Source: an uncultured Rhodospirillales bacterium (GTDB lineage Bacteria; Pseudomonadota; Alphaproteobacteria; ATCC43930; CGMCC-115725). From it: DNA of 51,348 nt. The notes under the pieces are model-generated. The model was not told the origin of the DNA, did no database searches, and saw only the letters and a list, made by a program, of their open reading frames with translations. Shown one piece after another: positions 1 to 9,884 of the stretch. The translations under genes were made by a program, and so were the position numbers. Location: assembly GCA_903822185.1 (NCBI GenBank), contig CAIJOA010000041.1, positions 1 to 51,348 on the forward strand, read 5' to 3'. Within the stretch, counting starts at the first letter, position 1; every line of letters starts with the position of its first letter.

Positions 1-55
1 CGAAGCAATCCAGTGTGCGGACAGACTGGATTGCTTCGCTACGCTCGCAATGACG
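1..55. repeat. Dispersed inverted repeat, family A (cut by window edge)
   Basis: A perfect 14-bp inverted repeat is formed by CGAAGCAATCCAGT (1-14) and ACTGGATTGCTTCG (25-38) around a 10-nt loop. The right arm continues as CTACGCTCGCAATGACG to position 55, so the left arm probably continues beyond the window. It lies just downstream of the dnaJ stop and could end that transcript. I infer a mobile intergenic palindrome from its form; no second copy is in the window. Confidence 0.6.
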
Positions 56-73
56 AAATTAAGAAAGGCGCGC

Positions 74-1198
74 TTACTCGCGCAGGTCGCCGAAGAACTC
101 TTTCACCTTGGCGAAGAAGCCTTCGCTTTCGGGATGGGTCTTGCCCTGTTCGCTGTCCTTCTCGAACTCGCGCAGCAGCTCTTGCTGCTTCTTGGTCAGA
201 TGGACCGGCGTTTCGACGCTGACTTGCGCATACATGTCGCCGCGTGCGTGGCTGCGTAAGACCGACATGCCTTTGGCGCGCAAACGGAACTGATGTCCCG
301 TTTGAGTCCCAGGCGGGATCGTCACCTTGGCGCGGCCGCCATCGATGGTGGGGACTTCGACCGTGCCACCCAATGCCGCCGTCGGCATCGAGATCGGCAC
401 ATGGCAATGAATGTTGGCGCCGTCGCGTTGGAACAGTGTGTGCGGTTTCACGGCGAGGAAGATATAGAGGTCGCCATTGCCGCCGCCGCGTATCCCGGCT
501 TCACCTTCACCGGCCAAGCGAATACGCGTGCCGTCTTCGACGCCCGGCGGGATCGTCACCGCCAGAGTCTTTTCCTTGCGCACGCGACCTTGGCCGCCGC
601 AGGCCCGGCAGGGATTCTCGATCACCTTGCCGGCGCCATGACAGGTCGGGCAGGTGCGCTCCATCGTGAAGAAGCCTTGCTGCGCGCGCACGCGGCCTTG
701 GCCGCGGCAGGTCGTGCAGGTGGTCGGCTTCGATCCGGCTTCGGCGCCGCTGCCGTGACAGGAGTCACAAGCCGAAAGGCTTGGCACGCGGACTTGAGTC
801 TCGCGTCCCTTGAAGGCTTCTTCGAGGGTGATTTCCAAATTGTAACGCAGGTCGTTGCCGCGATTGGCGTTGCCGCCACCGCCACGCCCGCCGCCCATCG
901 CGCCGAACATCTCTTCGAAGATGTCGGCAAAGCCGCCGCCGCCGCCGAAATCGCTGGCGCGTCCGCCGCCTTGCTCGAACGCCGCGTGGCCATAACGATC
1001 GTAAGCGCCGCGCTTCTGTTCGTCCTTCAGGACGTCATAGGCTTCGTTGATGTCTTTGAATTTCTGTTCCGCTTCCTTGTCGCCGGGATGGCGATCGGGA
1101 TGGCATTGCATCGCCAACTTGCGGAAGGCCTTTTTGATCTCGTCGCCGGAAGCCTCGCGGCTTACCCCCAACGCCTCGTAGTAATCTTGCTTCGCCAT
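74..1198 (-). CDS. dnaJ: Chaperone DnaJ (Hsp40)
   Basis: Co-chaperone that delivers unfolded clients to DnaK and stimulates its ATPase; cytoplasmic. The 374-residue protein has the full type-I layout: J domain at about 1-72 with HPD at 33-35, a Gly/Phe-rich stretch at about 76-117, four CxxCxGxG zinc motifs (Cys pairs 144/147, 161/164, 183/186, 197/200) and the C-terminal substrate-binding domains. Length is normal for the family. It follows dnaK on the same strand, 83 nt downstream, with a strong hairpin in the gap, so dnaJ is probably made partly by readthrough from the dnaK promoter. Identification is secure. Confidence 0.98.
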   Translation of the reverse strand: MAKQDYYEALGVSREASGDEIKKAFRKLAMQCHPDRHPGDKEAEQKFKDINEAYDVLKDEQKRGAYDRYGHAAFEQGGGRASDFGGGGGFADIFEEMFGAMGGGRGGGGNANRGNDLRYNLEITLEEAFKGRETQVRVPSLSACDSCHGSGAEAGSKPTTCTTCRGQGRVRAQQGFFTMERTCPTCHGAGKVIENPCRACGGQGRVRKEKTLAVTIPPGVEDGTRIRLAGEGEAGIRGGGNGDLYIFLAVKPHTLFQRDGANIHCHVPISMPTAALGGTVEVPTIDGGRAKVTIPPGTQTGHQFRLRAKGMSVLRSHARGDMYAQVSVETPVHLTKKQQELLREFEKDSEQGKTHPESEGFFAKVKEFFGDLRE

Positions 1199-1234
1199 TA
1201 TCTCGATCCAACCAAAAGCGAACCCCCAACGACA

Positions 1235-1260
1235 AACCGCCCCGGTGTCCCGGGGCGGTT
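1235..1260 (-). terminator. Hairpin between dnaK and dnaJ (terminator or attenuator)
   Basis: A perfect 11-bp GC-rich stem, AACCGCCCCGG (1235-1245) pairing with CCGGGGCGGTT (1250-1260), has a 4-nt loop. Read in the dnaK-to-dnaJ direction it is followed by TTTGTCGTT, a weak U-tract. It probably terminates part of the dnaK transcripts or protects the dnaK 3' end, giving more DnaK than DnaJ. The structure is seen; the function is inferred. Confidence 0.65.
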
Positions 1261-1281
1261 GCCTTTCGCTTTAAGCGCGGC

Positions 1282-3204
<1,923 letters not shown>

Positions 3205-3409
3205 TCAACTGCCCCTTTGCTGCAGCAGGGTTTTGCGGCCCCTCAAGAAAGGCACCCCAAAATCCCCCGCGAATTTGGATGACCGGGCTATCCCGGCCGT
3301 TCGATGCACATATATGTGGGCGCGGGTCCGGCGCTGCAACGGCAAACCCCGCGATTTCAGCGCCCGCGACGCCAAAAATTCGACGAAAACCCCAGATCGG
3401 GCAGGATAT

Positions 3410-3844
3410 CTAGCGCGACCGCTTCCAGATGATGGTGGCCTGCTTGATTTTGCCGCCCTGCGGCGCGATTTCCGGGTGCGCCGTGATGGTCAGGACATCC
3501 CCTTTGAGGGACAAATGCCGGATCTGCTCGCTGCCTACCCAGCTTTCGTTCCAGGCGATATCGACCTTGTTTCGCACTGTCAGCCCGTCCGGGTCTTTGG
3601 GATTAGGCTCGGTCGTGTAGCGGCCGGTGTAGGCGGTCATCGACCGTTGAAGCGCAGCGGCGGCCTCGGTCGTGTCGCCGGCCTTGCGGTCCGCCGCGGT
3701 CAGGATCGCGGTGAAGCGTCCGTCCGGGGTCAGCATCAGATAGCCCTTGGGGTTCGGCCCCAGCGGATTGATGGTTTGTCCCTCCATGGTCTCGACCGTG
3801 TTCGAGACGAGGGCCCAGGTGCCGTGAACGTCTTCCGGCTTCAT
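3410..3844 (-). CDS. Lipocalin-like domain protein
   Basis: A 144-residue soluble protein without signal peptide. The start (GTWALVSNTVE), the LMLTPDGRFTAIL block and the closing ATIIWKRSR resemble the lipocalin-like (Lipocalin_5 type) proteins found beside catabolic hydrolases and oxidoreductases; the ligand is unknown. Its ATG overlaps the stop of the upstream alpha/beta hydrolase by 4 nt (ATGA), so the two are almost certainly cotranscribed and translationally coupled. The pair sits between grpE and dnaK, an unusual place for metabolic genes. Family recognition is by motif reading only, so the fold is likely but the role is open. Confidence 0.75.
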   Translation of the reverse strand: MKPEDVHGTWALVSNTVETMEGQTINPLGPNPKGYLMLTPDGRFTAILTAADRKAGDTTEAAAALQRSMTAYTGRYTTEPNPKDPDGLTVRNKVDIAWNESWVGSEQIRHLSLKGDVLTITAHPEIAPQGGKIKQATIIWKRSR

Positions 3845-4722
3845 TTTGTCTCTCCAATGGCGGCCATGACGCTTTGAGCCAGCGGCGATTGCGGCTGGGT
3901 CATGGTGCGTATGCCTTCGAAATGGTTGGCGTCCTTCAGGACCAGTTCGCGGCAGGCGAGGCCCTTGGTTTTCAGCGCGGCGGCGAATGTACGCCCCTGA
4001 CGTTGGAACTCGGGGCTTTCCTTGTCGCCCCAGGCGACGGTGATCGGGCAGCGCACGCGATCCAGATGCCGCATCGCGCTGAATTCGTCCTCTTCCTCAG
4101 CCGACAACTTCACGTACTCGCTGCGGTTCGACAGCATCACCGGACGAAGCTCGTACATGCCGGAAACGCAGGTGCCGCTTTTGAGGACGTCCGCAGGCAG
4201 GCCATGCTTTGTCCAATCCGTCGTCAGCAGGACGCTGGCCAGATGACCGCCCGAGGAATGGCCGATGACATGGATGCGATTGGCATCGCCGCCAAAGCTC
4301 GCCGCGTTCTTGTAAAGCCACACGACCGCGCGGCGCAGTTCGGCGATCATGTCGGGCATGCGTGTTGTCCGCTTGGGCGGATCGAGGGTCGAGAAACGCA
4401 CGGCGGCCAGATGCGCGCCGCCGGCGATGACCGTATCGGCGAAATAGACGAAACTATTGTCGGGCTGGGGTTTCCAGCGTCCGCCATGAACGAAGAAAAG
4501 GATCGGTGCGTTGGCACGATCGGTCGGTAAAATCTCGACAGTCTCTTCGGGGCCGTCGCCATAGCGATGCTCGGCATGCGTCAGGCGGCGGCGAACATCA
4601 TCGCAGCCATTCTTGTTGGCGATGCGCAACTCCTCGAAATTCGGCGCCCAGATATTCTGCTCGAACGCGTCGTCGAGTTCTTGCTGGGTGTAATCGAGAA
4701 ACACCTTCGGTGCAGTCGCCAT
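3841..4722 (-). CDS. Alpha/beta hydrolase, kynurenine-formamidase-like
   Basis: A 293-residue serine hydrolase with an oxyanion-hole motif HGGRW at 79-83 and nucleophile elbow GHSSG with Ser156. Likely acid and base lie in AWGDKE and DANHFEG near the C-terminus. HGG followed by an aromatic is typical of arylformamidase-like and carboxylesterase members of the superfamily; the substrate cannot be read from sequence. The ATG at 4722 was chosen over an in-frame upstream ATG (4770) because GAGGAGGGG lies just before it and the upstream segment runs into a palindrome and the grpE end. It is coupled to the lipocalin-like gene downstream. It could also be a general esterase. Confidence 0.82.
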   Translation of the reverse strand: MATAPKVFLDYTQQELDDAFEQNIWAPNFEELRIANKNGCDDVRRRLTHAEHRYGDGPEETVEILPTDRANAPILFFVHGGRWKPQPDNSFVYFADTVIAGGAHLAAVRFSTLDPPKRTTRMPDMIAELRRAVVWLYKNAASFGGDANRIHVIGHSSGGHLASVLLTTDWTKHGLPADVLKSGTCVSGMYELRPVMLSNRSEYVKLSAEEEDEFSAMRHLDRVRCPITVAWGDKESPEFQRQGRTFAAALKTKGLACRELVLKDANHFEGIRTMTQPQSPLAQSVMAAIGETK

Positions 4723-4738
4723 GGCCCCCTCCTCGCAT

Positions 4739-4758
4739 CCTCTCCCCGAGGGGAGAGG
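4739..4758. repeat. Short palindrome between grpE and the hydrolase
   Basis: CCTCTCCCC (4739-4747) pairs with GGGGAGAGG (4750-4758) across a 2-nt centre and is followed by TGAATTCATCAT. A GTGAATTCACCC segment next to the larger palindrome near 26.6 kb looks related, so this may be a solo arm of that family. It lies in the 44-nt gap after grpE and could act as a terminator or processing site. Confidence 0.5.
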
Positions 4759-4766
4759 TGAATTCA

Positions 4767-5360
4767 TCATACGACCTGATCGACGTGCGGTGTGTCTTTC
4801 GGTGCCGCTCCGCCCTTGGCGACGCCGACCATCGCCGCGCGCAGCAGGCGATCATGCAGTTGATACCCGGCTTGCAGCACCTGGACGATGCTGCCCGGCG
4901 GCTGGCCGCTATTCTCGACCTCGAACATCGCTTGGTGCAGGTTGAAGTCGAACCGCTCGCCCGGCGCCGGATCGATGCGTTTGAGGTTGTTGCGCTCGAA
5001 CGCGGCCAACAGCGCGCGCTCGGTGGCGGCCACGCCTTCCAGCAACGACTTGATACGCTCGTCCTGCACCGTCGCCGGATCGACGCTGGCGAGGGCGCGG
5101 CGCAGATTGTCGCTCACGTCCAAAAGGTCTTTGGCCAAAGGCTCGTTGGCATAGCGGATGTCTTTTTCCGCTTCGCGCTTCAGCCTTTGCCGCTGGTTCT
5201 CGCCTTCGGCGAGGGCCCGCAGCATGCGGTCCTTGATATCGGCCAATTCGGCTTCGGCCTTGGCCAAACGGTCGTCGGCCGGGGCTTGTGATGGGTCCGT
5301 TGCTTGCGCGTTTGCTTCGCCGTCATCCGGCATGGGATTTTCGTTCATCGTTTCAGTCAT
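4767..5360 (-). CDS. grpE: Nucleotide exchange factor GrpE
   Basis: Exchange factor that releases ADP from DnaK. The 197-residue protein has an acidic, low-complexity N-terminus, a long charged helix (about 40-110, LAKAEAELADIKDRMLRALA), and the conserved C-terminal beta domain with FDFNLHQAMFEV and a PPGSIVQVLQAGYQLHDRLL block. The ATG at 5360 gives a normal GrpE N-terminus; the open frame upstream is only hrcA read out of frame. It follows hrcA by 29 nt on the same strand, giving the usual hrcA-grpE pair, with dnaK-dnaJ separated from it by two other genes. Confidence 0.96.
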   Translation of the reverse strand: MTETMNENPMPDDGEANAQATDPSQAPADDRLAKAEAELADIKDRMLRALAEGENQRQRLKREAEKDIRYANEPLAKDLLDVSDNLRRALASVDPATVQDERIKSLLEGVAATERALLAAFERNNLKRIDPAPGERFDFNLHQAMFEVENSGQPPGSIVQVLQAGYQLHDRLLRAAMVGVAKGGAAPKDTPHVDQVV

Positions 5361-5389
5361 ATGAGTGTTTCTAGTGGGCTTTTCTGGGG

Positions 5390-6457
5390 TTAGCCTAACA
5401 TCCGGCCGATCACCTTCGCGGTGTAATCGACCAGGGGAATGATCCGGGCGTAATTGATACGCGTCGGACCGATGACGCCGATGGCGCCGACGACTTGTTC
5501 GCGGCTGTTGCTGTAAGGCGCGACGATGATCGAGCAGCCGGCCATGCCGAACAACGGATTGTCCGCGCCGATATAGATCTGCACGCCCTCGCCTTCGCGC
5601 GTCGCATCCAGCAGACGCACCATCGTTTCCTTGGTTTCGAGGGCATCGAACAGCCCGCGCAGCCGTTCGAGATCGCCGATCGCGCTGATATCCTCCAGCA
5701 GATTGGCCTGGCCTTTGACGATCAGCGCGGTGCGCTCGGTGCCGCCGCCCCACGAGGCGAGGCCGGCATCGACCAGCTTCGCGGTCAACGCGTCCAATTC
5801 CACCCGGCGCGAATCGATATCGGCCAAGCAGGCTGCCTTCGCCTCTTCGACGGTGCGGCCGACCAGGCGGCTGTTGAGGTAATTGCTCGCCACTTGCAGC
5901 GTCGAAGGCGGCGTGCCCAGCGGTACGTCGATCAGCCGGTTCTCGACGATGCCGTCCTCGGTGACCAGAACGACCAGCGCCCGGCCCGGCGACAACGGCA
6001 CGAATTCGATGTGTTTGAGCGCGCGTTCCACCTTCGGCGCGATGACCAAGCTGGCGCAGCGGGACAGGCCCGACAACGCCGCCGTCGCTTCTTCCAGCGC
6101 CTGAGGCACACTTTTGCCCTCGGCGGCGCAGCGTCCTTCGATGCTCTGGCGTTCCGCTTCGCTAAGGCCACCCAGCTCCAACAGCCCGCTGACGAACATT
6201 TTCAGCCCGGCCTCGGTCGGTAGCCGCCCTGCCGAGGTATGCGGCGCGAACAGCAGCCCGGCATCTTCCAGGTCGGCCATGACGTTGCGGATCGAGGCCG
6301 GCGACAAGTCCAGCCGCCCGCGCCGCGCCAGGGTGCGCGATCCGACCGGTTCGCCGGTCTCGACATAGGAATCGACGATCATCCGGAAAACTTCCCGGCT
6401 GCGCTCATTGAGCTCGCTGATCATCGGTCTTGGAACGGGCGGCGACATGATATTCAT
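5390..6457 (-). CDS. hrcA: Heat-inducible transcription repressor HrcA
   Basis: Repressor of heat-shock genes that binds CIRCE operators and depends on GroEL in known systems. The protein (355 residues from the ATG at 6457; a TTG at 6472 and an ATG at 6448 are alternatives, none with a good ribosome binding site) has the N-terminal winged helix with LNERSREVFRMIVDSYVETG and GSRTLARR, the SPASIRNVMADLEDAGLL recognition region, and a C-terminal GAF-like domain ending in TRINYARIIPLVDYTAKVIG. No CIRCE palindrome is visible upstream of hrcA, grpE or dnaK, so its targets are probably elsewhere, for example groESL. Confidence 0.95.
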   Translation of the reverse strand: MNIMSPPVPRPMISELNERSREVFRMIVDSYVETGEPVGSRTLARRGRLDLSPASIRNVMADLEDAGLLFAPHTSAGRLPTEAGLKMFVSGLLELGGLSEAERQSIEGRCAAEGKSVPQALEEATAALSGLSRCASLVIAPKVERALKHIEFVPLSPGRALVVLVTEDGIVENRLIDVPLGTPPSTLQVASNYLNSRLVGRTVEEAKAACLADIDSRRVELDALTAKLVDAGLASWGGGTERTALIVKGQANLLEDISAIGDLERLRGLFDALETKETMVRLLDATREGEGVQIYIGADNPLFGMAGCSIIVAPYSNSREQVVGAIGVIGPTRINYARIIPLVDYTAKVIGRMLG

Positions 6458-6513
6458 GTTGTGCAGTCGCAAAATGTAAGAACGACCCGGGAGCAGGTCA
6501 ACCGAAGGACGGG

Positions 6514-6981
6514 TTAGAACCCGATCTTAGGCTCATATTCGACCGGAAAGTTCACCGAATTGGCGATGTGGCATTTTGCGTGTGCGTCGGCGTGAAGCGC
6601 GAGGGCCTTCGGGGCGTCTGCACCCGGGGCCAGGGTGATCGCGGGATGCAGCACGACGCGGCGGAAACGTCCCGATCCGTCTTCGGCCTCATCGACCTCG
6701 CCGACGGGGTCGTCGCGGTAGGCCGTCACCACGATCCCAGCATCGGCGCAGAGATGCAGGTACCAAAGCTGATGGCAGGCGGCGAGCGAGGCGAGCATCA
6801 GCTCCTCTGGATTCCATTGTGCCGCGTCGCCACGGAACAGCGGATCAGCCGAACCGGCGATGGCGGGCTTGTCGCCGGCGGTGATCGCGTGGTCGCGGCC
6901 ATAGGCGCGATAGGCCGAGGTGCCGGTGCCTTGATTGCCGGTCCAGGCGATGGTGACGGCATAGCGGTGGGATCGGGTCAT
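6514..6981 (-). CDS. OsmC family protein
   Basis: A 155-residue OsmC/Ohr-superfamily protein. The family includes thiol peroxidases that reduce organic hydroperoxides through two cysteines. Two candidate cysteines stand in family-typical surroundings: ASLAACHQLWYL and HAKCHIANSV near the C-terminus. The ATG at 6981 starts MTRSHRYAVTIAW, where OsmC homology begins; the longer open frame runs into the palindromic repeat just upstream and was rejected. Because a family-B repeat lies 20 nt before the start, that hairpin is probably in the 5' untranslated region. The exact substrate, or whether it is an enzyme at all, is not shown. Confidence 0.87.
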   Translation of the reverse strand: MTRSHRYAVTIAWTGNQGTGTSAYRAYGRDHAITAGDKPAIAGSADPLFRGDAAQWNPEELMLASLAACHQLWYLHLCADAGIVVTAYRDDPVGEVDEAEDGSGRFRRVVLHPAITLAPGADAPKALALHADAHAKCHIANSVNFPVEYEPKIGF

Positions 6982-7001
6982 GGCGGTTTTCCGTCTTGCA
7001 G

Positions 7002-7120
7002 AAAGATCGTGGGTCCCTCGACTTCGCTCGGGACGAGGTAAAGCGGGGGCTGCATGGCTGGAAGATGCCACGCACAATCACCCTCGTCCCGAGCGAAGTC
7101 GAGGGACCCACGATATCTTT
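7002..7120. repeat. Intergenic inverted-repeat element, family B, copy 1
   Basis: Two arms of about 37 nt face each other. The core TCCCTCGACTTCGCTCGGGA starts at 7014, its inverse occupies 7082-7106, and pairing extends outward through GTGGG to AAAGAT/ATCTTT with a 2-nt insertion. The 43-nt centre holds TGCATG, GATGC and CGCAC. The same core and the same central words occur at 19176-19270. No coding capacity. It sits between osmC and rph, in the divergent promoter region. Confidence 0.8.
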
Positions 7121-7203
7121 GCCGTAGGCTCATCTCATTGCCCTCGCCCTTTACCTCGGATGGGGCCGGGGTTAGGTTTCGGCCTTCACCACGAGGATTG
7201 ATC

Positions 7204-7926
7204 ATGCCCCGCCCTTCCGGCCGCGCGCTCGATGAAATGCGCGCCGTCTCGCTCGAACCCGGTTTCTCCAAATATGCCGAGGGCTCGTGCCTGACGCGCT
7301 TCGGCGACACGCATGTGCTGTGCACGGCGACGGTCGAGGAAAAAGTCCCGCCCTTCCTGCGCAACACGGGCAAGGGCTGGGTCACGGCGGAATACGGCAT
7401 GCTGCCGCGCTCGACCCATACCCGCACCGATCGTGAAGCCGCACGCGGCAAGCAGTCGGGCCGGACGCAGGAGATTCAACGCCTGATCGGTCGGTCGCTG
7501 CGCGCGATTACCGATCTCGCGGCGCTGGGCGAACGTCAGGTGCGCATCGATTGCGACGTGCTCCAGGCCGATGGCGGAACGCGCACGGCCAGCATCACCG
7601 GCAGCTATGTCGCGCTCTATATCGCTCTCCAAAAATTGGTCGATCAAAAGCTGCTGACCAAGGTGCCGCTGACCGATGCGGTTGCGGCGGTGTCCTGCGG
7701 TATCGGCGCGCTGGGTCCGGTGCTCGATCTCGATTACATCGAGGATTCGACCGCCGAGACGGACGCGAATTTCGTTCTGACCGGCACCGGTGGCATCGTC
7801 GAGATTCAGGCGACGGCGGAACAGACGCCGTTTCATGAAACCGAATTCAATCAGCTTTTGTCGCTGGCGCGCGGCGGTATCGCGCAGCTCAACAAGCTGC
7901 AGCGCCGCGCGATCGGCCTCGAATAA
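7204..7926 (+). CDS. rph: Ribonuclease PH
   Basis: Phosphate-dependent 3'-5' exoribonuclease that trims tRNA 3' ends and forms a hexameric ring. The 240-residue protein starts [13 protein letters not shown] and carries family-typical blocks [44 protein letters not shown] and the phosphate-site region [16 protein letters not shown]. An in-frame extension upstream of 7204 passes through the family-B repeat and was rejected. It begins a plus-strand run rph-rdgB-MBL-hemW; rdgB follows after 3 nt. Length is normal and no residue is obviously missing. Confidence 0.97.
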   Translation: MPRPSGRALDEMRAVSLEPGFSKYAEGSCLTRFGDTHVLCTATVEEKVPPFLRNTGKGWVTAEYGMLPRSTHTRTDREAARGKQSGRTQEIQRLIGRSLRAITDLAALGERQVRIDCDVLQADGGTRTASITGSYVALYIALQKLVDQKLLTKVPLTDAVAAVSCGIGALGPVLDLDYIEDSTAETDANFVLTGTGGIVEIQATAEQTPFHETEFNQLLSLARGGIAQLNKLQRRAIGLE

Positions 7927-7929
7927 AAG

Positions 7930-8538
7930 ATGGCGCGGCGGTTTGCCGGCGGCACTTTGGTGATCGCCACCCATAACAAGGGCAAGCTGGTCGAGATGGA
8001 GGATCTGCTCCGTCCCTTCGGCATCACCGCCGTCAGCGCCGGGCAACTGAACTTGCCCGAGCCGGAAGAAACCGGCACGACCTTCGAGGCCAACGCCGAA
8101 TTGAAGGCGCGTGCCGCCGTCGAAGCCAGCGGCCTGCCGGCCCTGGCCGATGATTCCGGCATCGTCATCGCCGGTTTGGGTGGCGCGCCGGGGATTTATT
8201 CGGCGCGATGGGCGGTGAACAAGGAGTTCGGTCCCGCCATGGATCGGGTCGAGCGCGAATTGGGCGATAATCGCGATCGCAGCGCCTATTTCGTGGCCGT
8301 TCTCGCGCTTGCCTGGCCCGATGGGTATATGGAAACATTCCGCGGCGAGATTCACGGCAGTGTTATTTTCCCCGGACGGGGCACGCGCGGCTTCGGCTAT
8401 GACCCGATCTTTCTGCCGGCGGGCGAGACGCAAACCTTCGGCGAACTCGATTCCGAAGCACGCATGCGCGTCAGCCATCGCACCATCGCCTTCCGTCAGC
8501 TTGCCGCCGCCTGTTTCGGTGACGCGACGCCGGCATGA
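7930..8538 (+). CDS. rdgB: dITP/XTP pyrophosphatase RdgB
   Basis: House-cleaning NTPase that hydrolyses non-canonical purine triphosphates (ITP, dITP, XTP) to the monophosphate. The 202-residue protein has the Ham1 start LVIATHNKGKLVEM, the metal-site stretch LPALADDSGIVI with GAPGIYSARWA, and GTRGFGYDPIFLPAGETQTFGEL near the end. It follows rph by 3 nt, a typical alphaproteobacterial order, and its TGA overlaps the next ATG (ATGA), so the metallo-hydrolase downstream is translated from the same message. Confidence 0.96.
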   Translation: MARRFAGGTLVIATHNKGKLVEMEDLLRPFGITAVSAGQLNLPEPEETGTTFEANAELKARAAVEASGLPALADDSGIVIAGLGGAPGIYSARWAVNKEFGPAMDRVERELGDNRDRSAYFVAVLALAWPDGYMETFRGEIHGSVIFPGRGTRGFGYDPIFLPAGETQTFGELDSEARMRVSHRTIAFRQLAAACFGDATPA

Positions 8539-9884
8539 AGCTGACTTTCGTCAATCACGCTTGCTGCAAGATCGTTGCTGGAAGAACGGGGCTGTTGTGC
8601 GATCCGTGGATCGACGGGCCGGCATTCAATTACGGCTGGGACTTACTGGTGCCGACGCCGCTGTCGATCGACGAAATTCTCGACGGCGTTTATTTCATCT
8701 GGATCTCGCACGAGCATCCGGATCATTTCGCGCCAAGCTTTCTCGAACGCGCGGCGCAAACCCATCGCGACCGGATCACGATCCTCTTTCAAAAGACACG
8801 CGATCAGCGTGTGGCGAATTATTGCCGCAAGCTCGGCTTTCGTGTTCAAGAACTCGCCGATCGCGTCCCGACCAACCTCAGCGCCGACTTGAGGGTCACG
8901 TGCGGCAATTTCGATTTTTATGACTCCTGGCTGCATGTCAGCGACAGCCGGCAATCGGTGCTCAATCTCAACGATTGCATCCTGCGCACGGCCGAGGATC
9001 TTCAATCGGTCGCCGAAGCGGTTGGGCAACCGACGCTGCTGCTGACGCAATTCAGCTACGCTGCTTGGAAGGGTGGCAAGGCCAATCGCGATTTCCGCGA
9101 CGAGGCGGCACGGCAAAAACTCATGACGCTGGCGGCGCAAGTGACGGTGCTGAAGCCTGCTTACACGCTGCCTTTCGCCAGCATGGTCTATTTCTCGAAC
9201 GTCGAGAATTTCTATCTCAACGATGCCGTCAACACGCCACGCCGCGCCGCCGAAACGCTGGCCGCCGCTGGAACAATGCCGGTGGTGATGTATCCCGGCG
9301 ACACATGGGACATCGGCACGCTTGTCGATAACGCGGCATCGCTCGCGCGTTACGATCTTCTTTATGGCACGATGGATGTGTTGCCGCGGCGTGATGCCGG
9401 GACACCGGTCGATCTCGCACAGCTCATCGCCGCTTTCGCGCAATATCATCAGCGGGTCTTTTCGCGTAACGCGCGCAGCCTTGTCTGGCTGTTGAGTCAG
9501 TTCCCTTTCCTCGGCGCGTTTCAGCCTTTGGTGATCCGTCTTGATGATATCGATACGCTGATATCGCTTTCGCTGTTGGATGGGCTCGAGATTATGCCGG
9601 TGAATGCGCCCGTACCGGACGTGACGATGCACTCATCGTCACTCCTGTTTATTCTGCAAAATGAATTCGGTTACGACACGCTGACGGTCAATGGCCGGTT
9701 CGAGGCGACCCCGACTGGTTTCTCGAAAATGACGCGCAGTCTCGCGATAGGCTCACTCAACGCGATGGGACTCAGCATCTCGCCGCGGCTCATCTTTGAA
9801 TGGCGTCTTGTGCTCATTCTCTTGCGTCGCCTCAAGGGCGTGATGAATCGCCTGACACGCGGCCCCGTGGCGGAAAGCGCCTGA
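8535..9884 (+). CDS. MBL-fold metallo-hydrolase, UlaG/CMAH-like
   Basis: A 449-residue protein whose N-terminal half is a metallo-beta-lactamase domain: VNHACCKI at the start, a DPWIDGPAFNYGW block, and the metal signature SHEHPDHF (HEHPDH at 59-64). The DPW-GPAFNxGW style resembles MBL proteins related to CMP-sialic-acid hydroxylase that I know from surface-polysaccharide clusters. The C-terminal 200 residues contain SLLFILQNEFGYDTLTVNG and end in a basic tail. No signal peptide. It overlaps rdgB (ATGA) and hemW (TGATG), so it is fully inside the rph-rdgB-hemW operon, where such a gene is not expected. Substrate unknown. Confidence 0.78.
   Translation: MKLTFVNHACCKIVAGRTGLLCDPWIDGPAFNYGWDLLVPTPLSIDEILDGVYFIWISHEHPDHFAPSFLERAAQTHRDRITILFQKTRDQRVANYCRKLGFRVQELADRVPTNLSADLRVTCGNFDFYDSWLHVSDSRQSVLNLNDCILRTAEDLQSVAEAVGQPTLLLTQFSYAAWKGGKANRDFRDEAARQKLMTLAAQVTVLKPAYTLPFASMVYFSNVENFYLNDAVNTPRRAAETLAAAGTMPVVMYPGDTWDIGTLVDNAASLARYDLLYGTMDVLPRRDAGTPVDLAQLIAAFAQYHQRVFSRNARSLVWLLSQFPFLGAFQPLVIRLDDIDTLISLSLLDGLEIMPVNAPVPDVTMHSSSLLFILQNEFGYDTLTVNGRFEATPTGFSKMTRSLAIGSLNAMGLSISPRLIFEWRLVLILLRRLKGVMNRLTRGPVAESA

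Noticed and set aside
3205-3409. Sigma-32 promoter for dnaK.
   Set aside because: A CTTGAG box is present but no acceptable -10 at the right spacing, so I do not list it as a promoter.
7186-8478. A 430-codon frame opposite rph and rdgB.
   Set aside because: Antisense to two secure genes; no motif.
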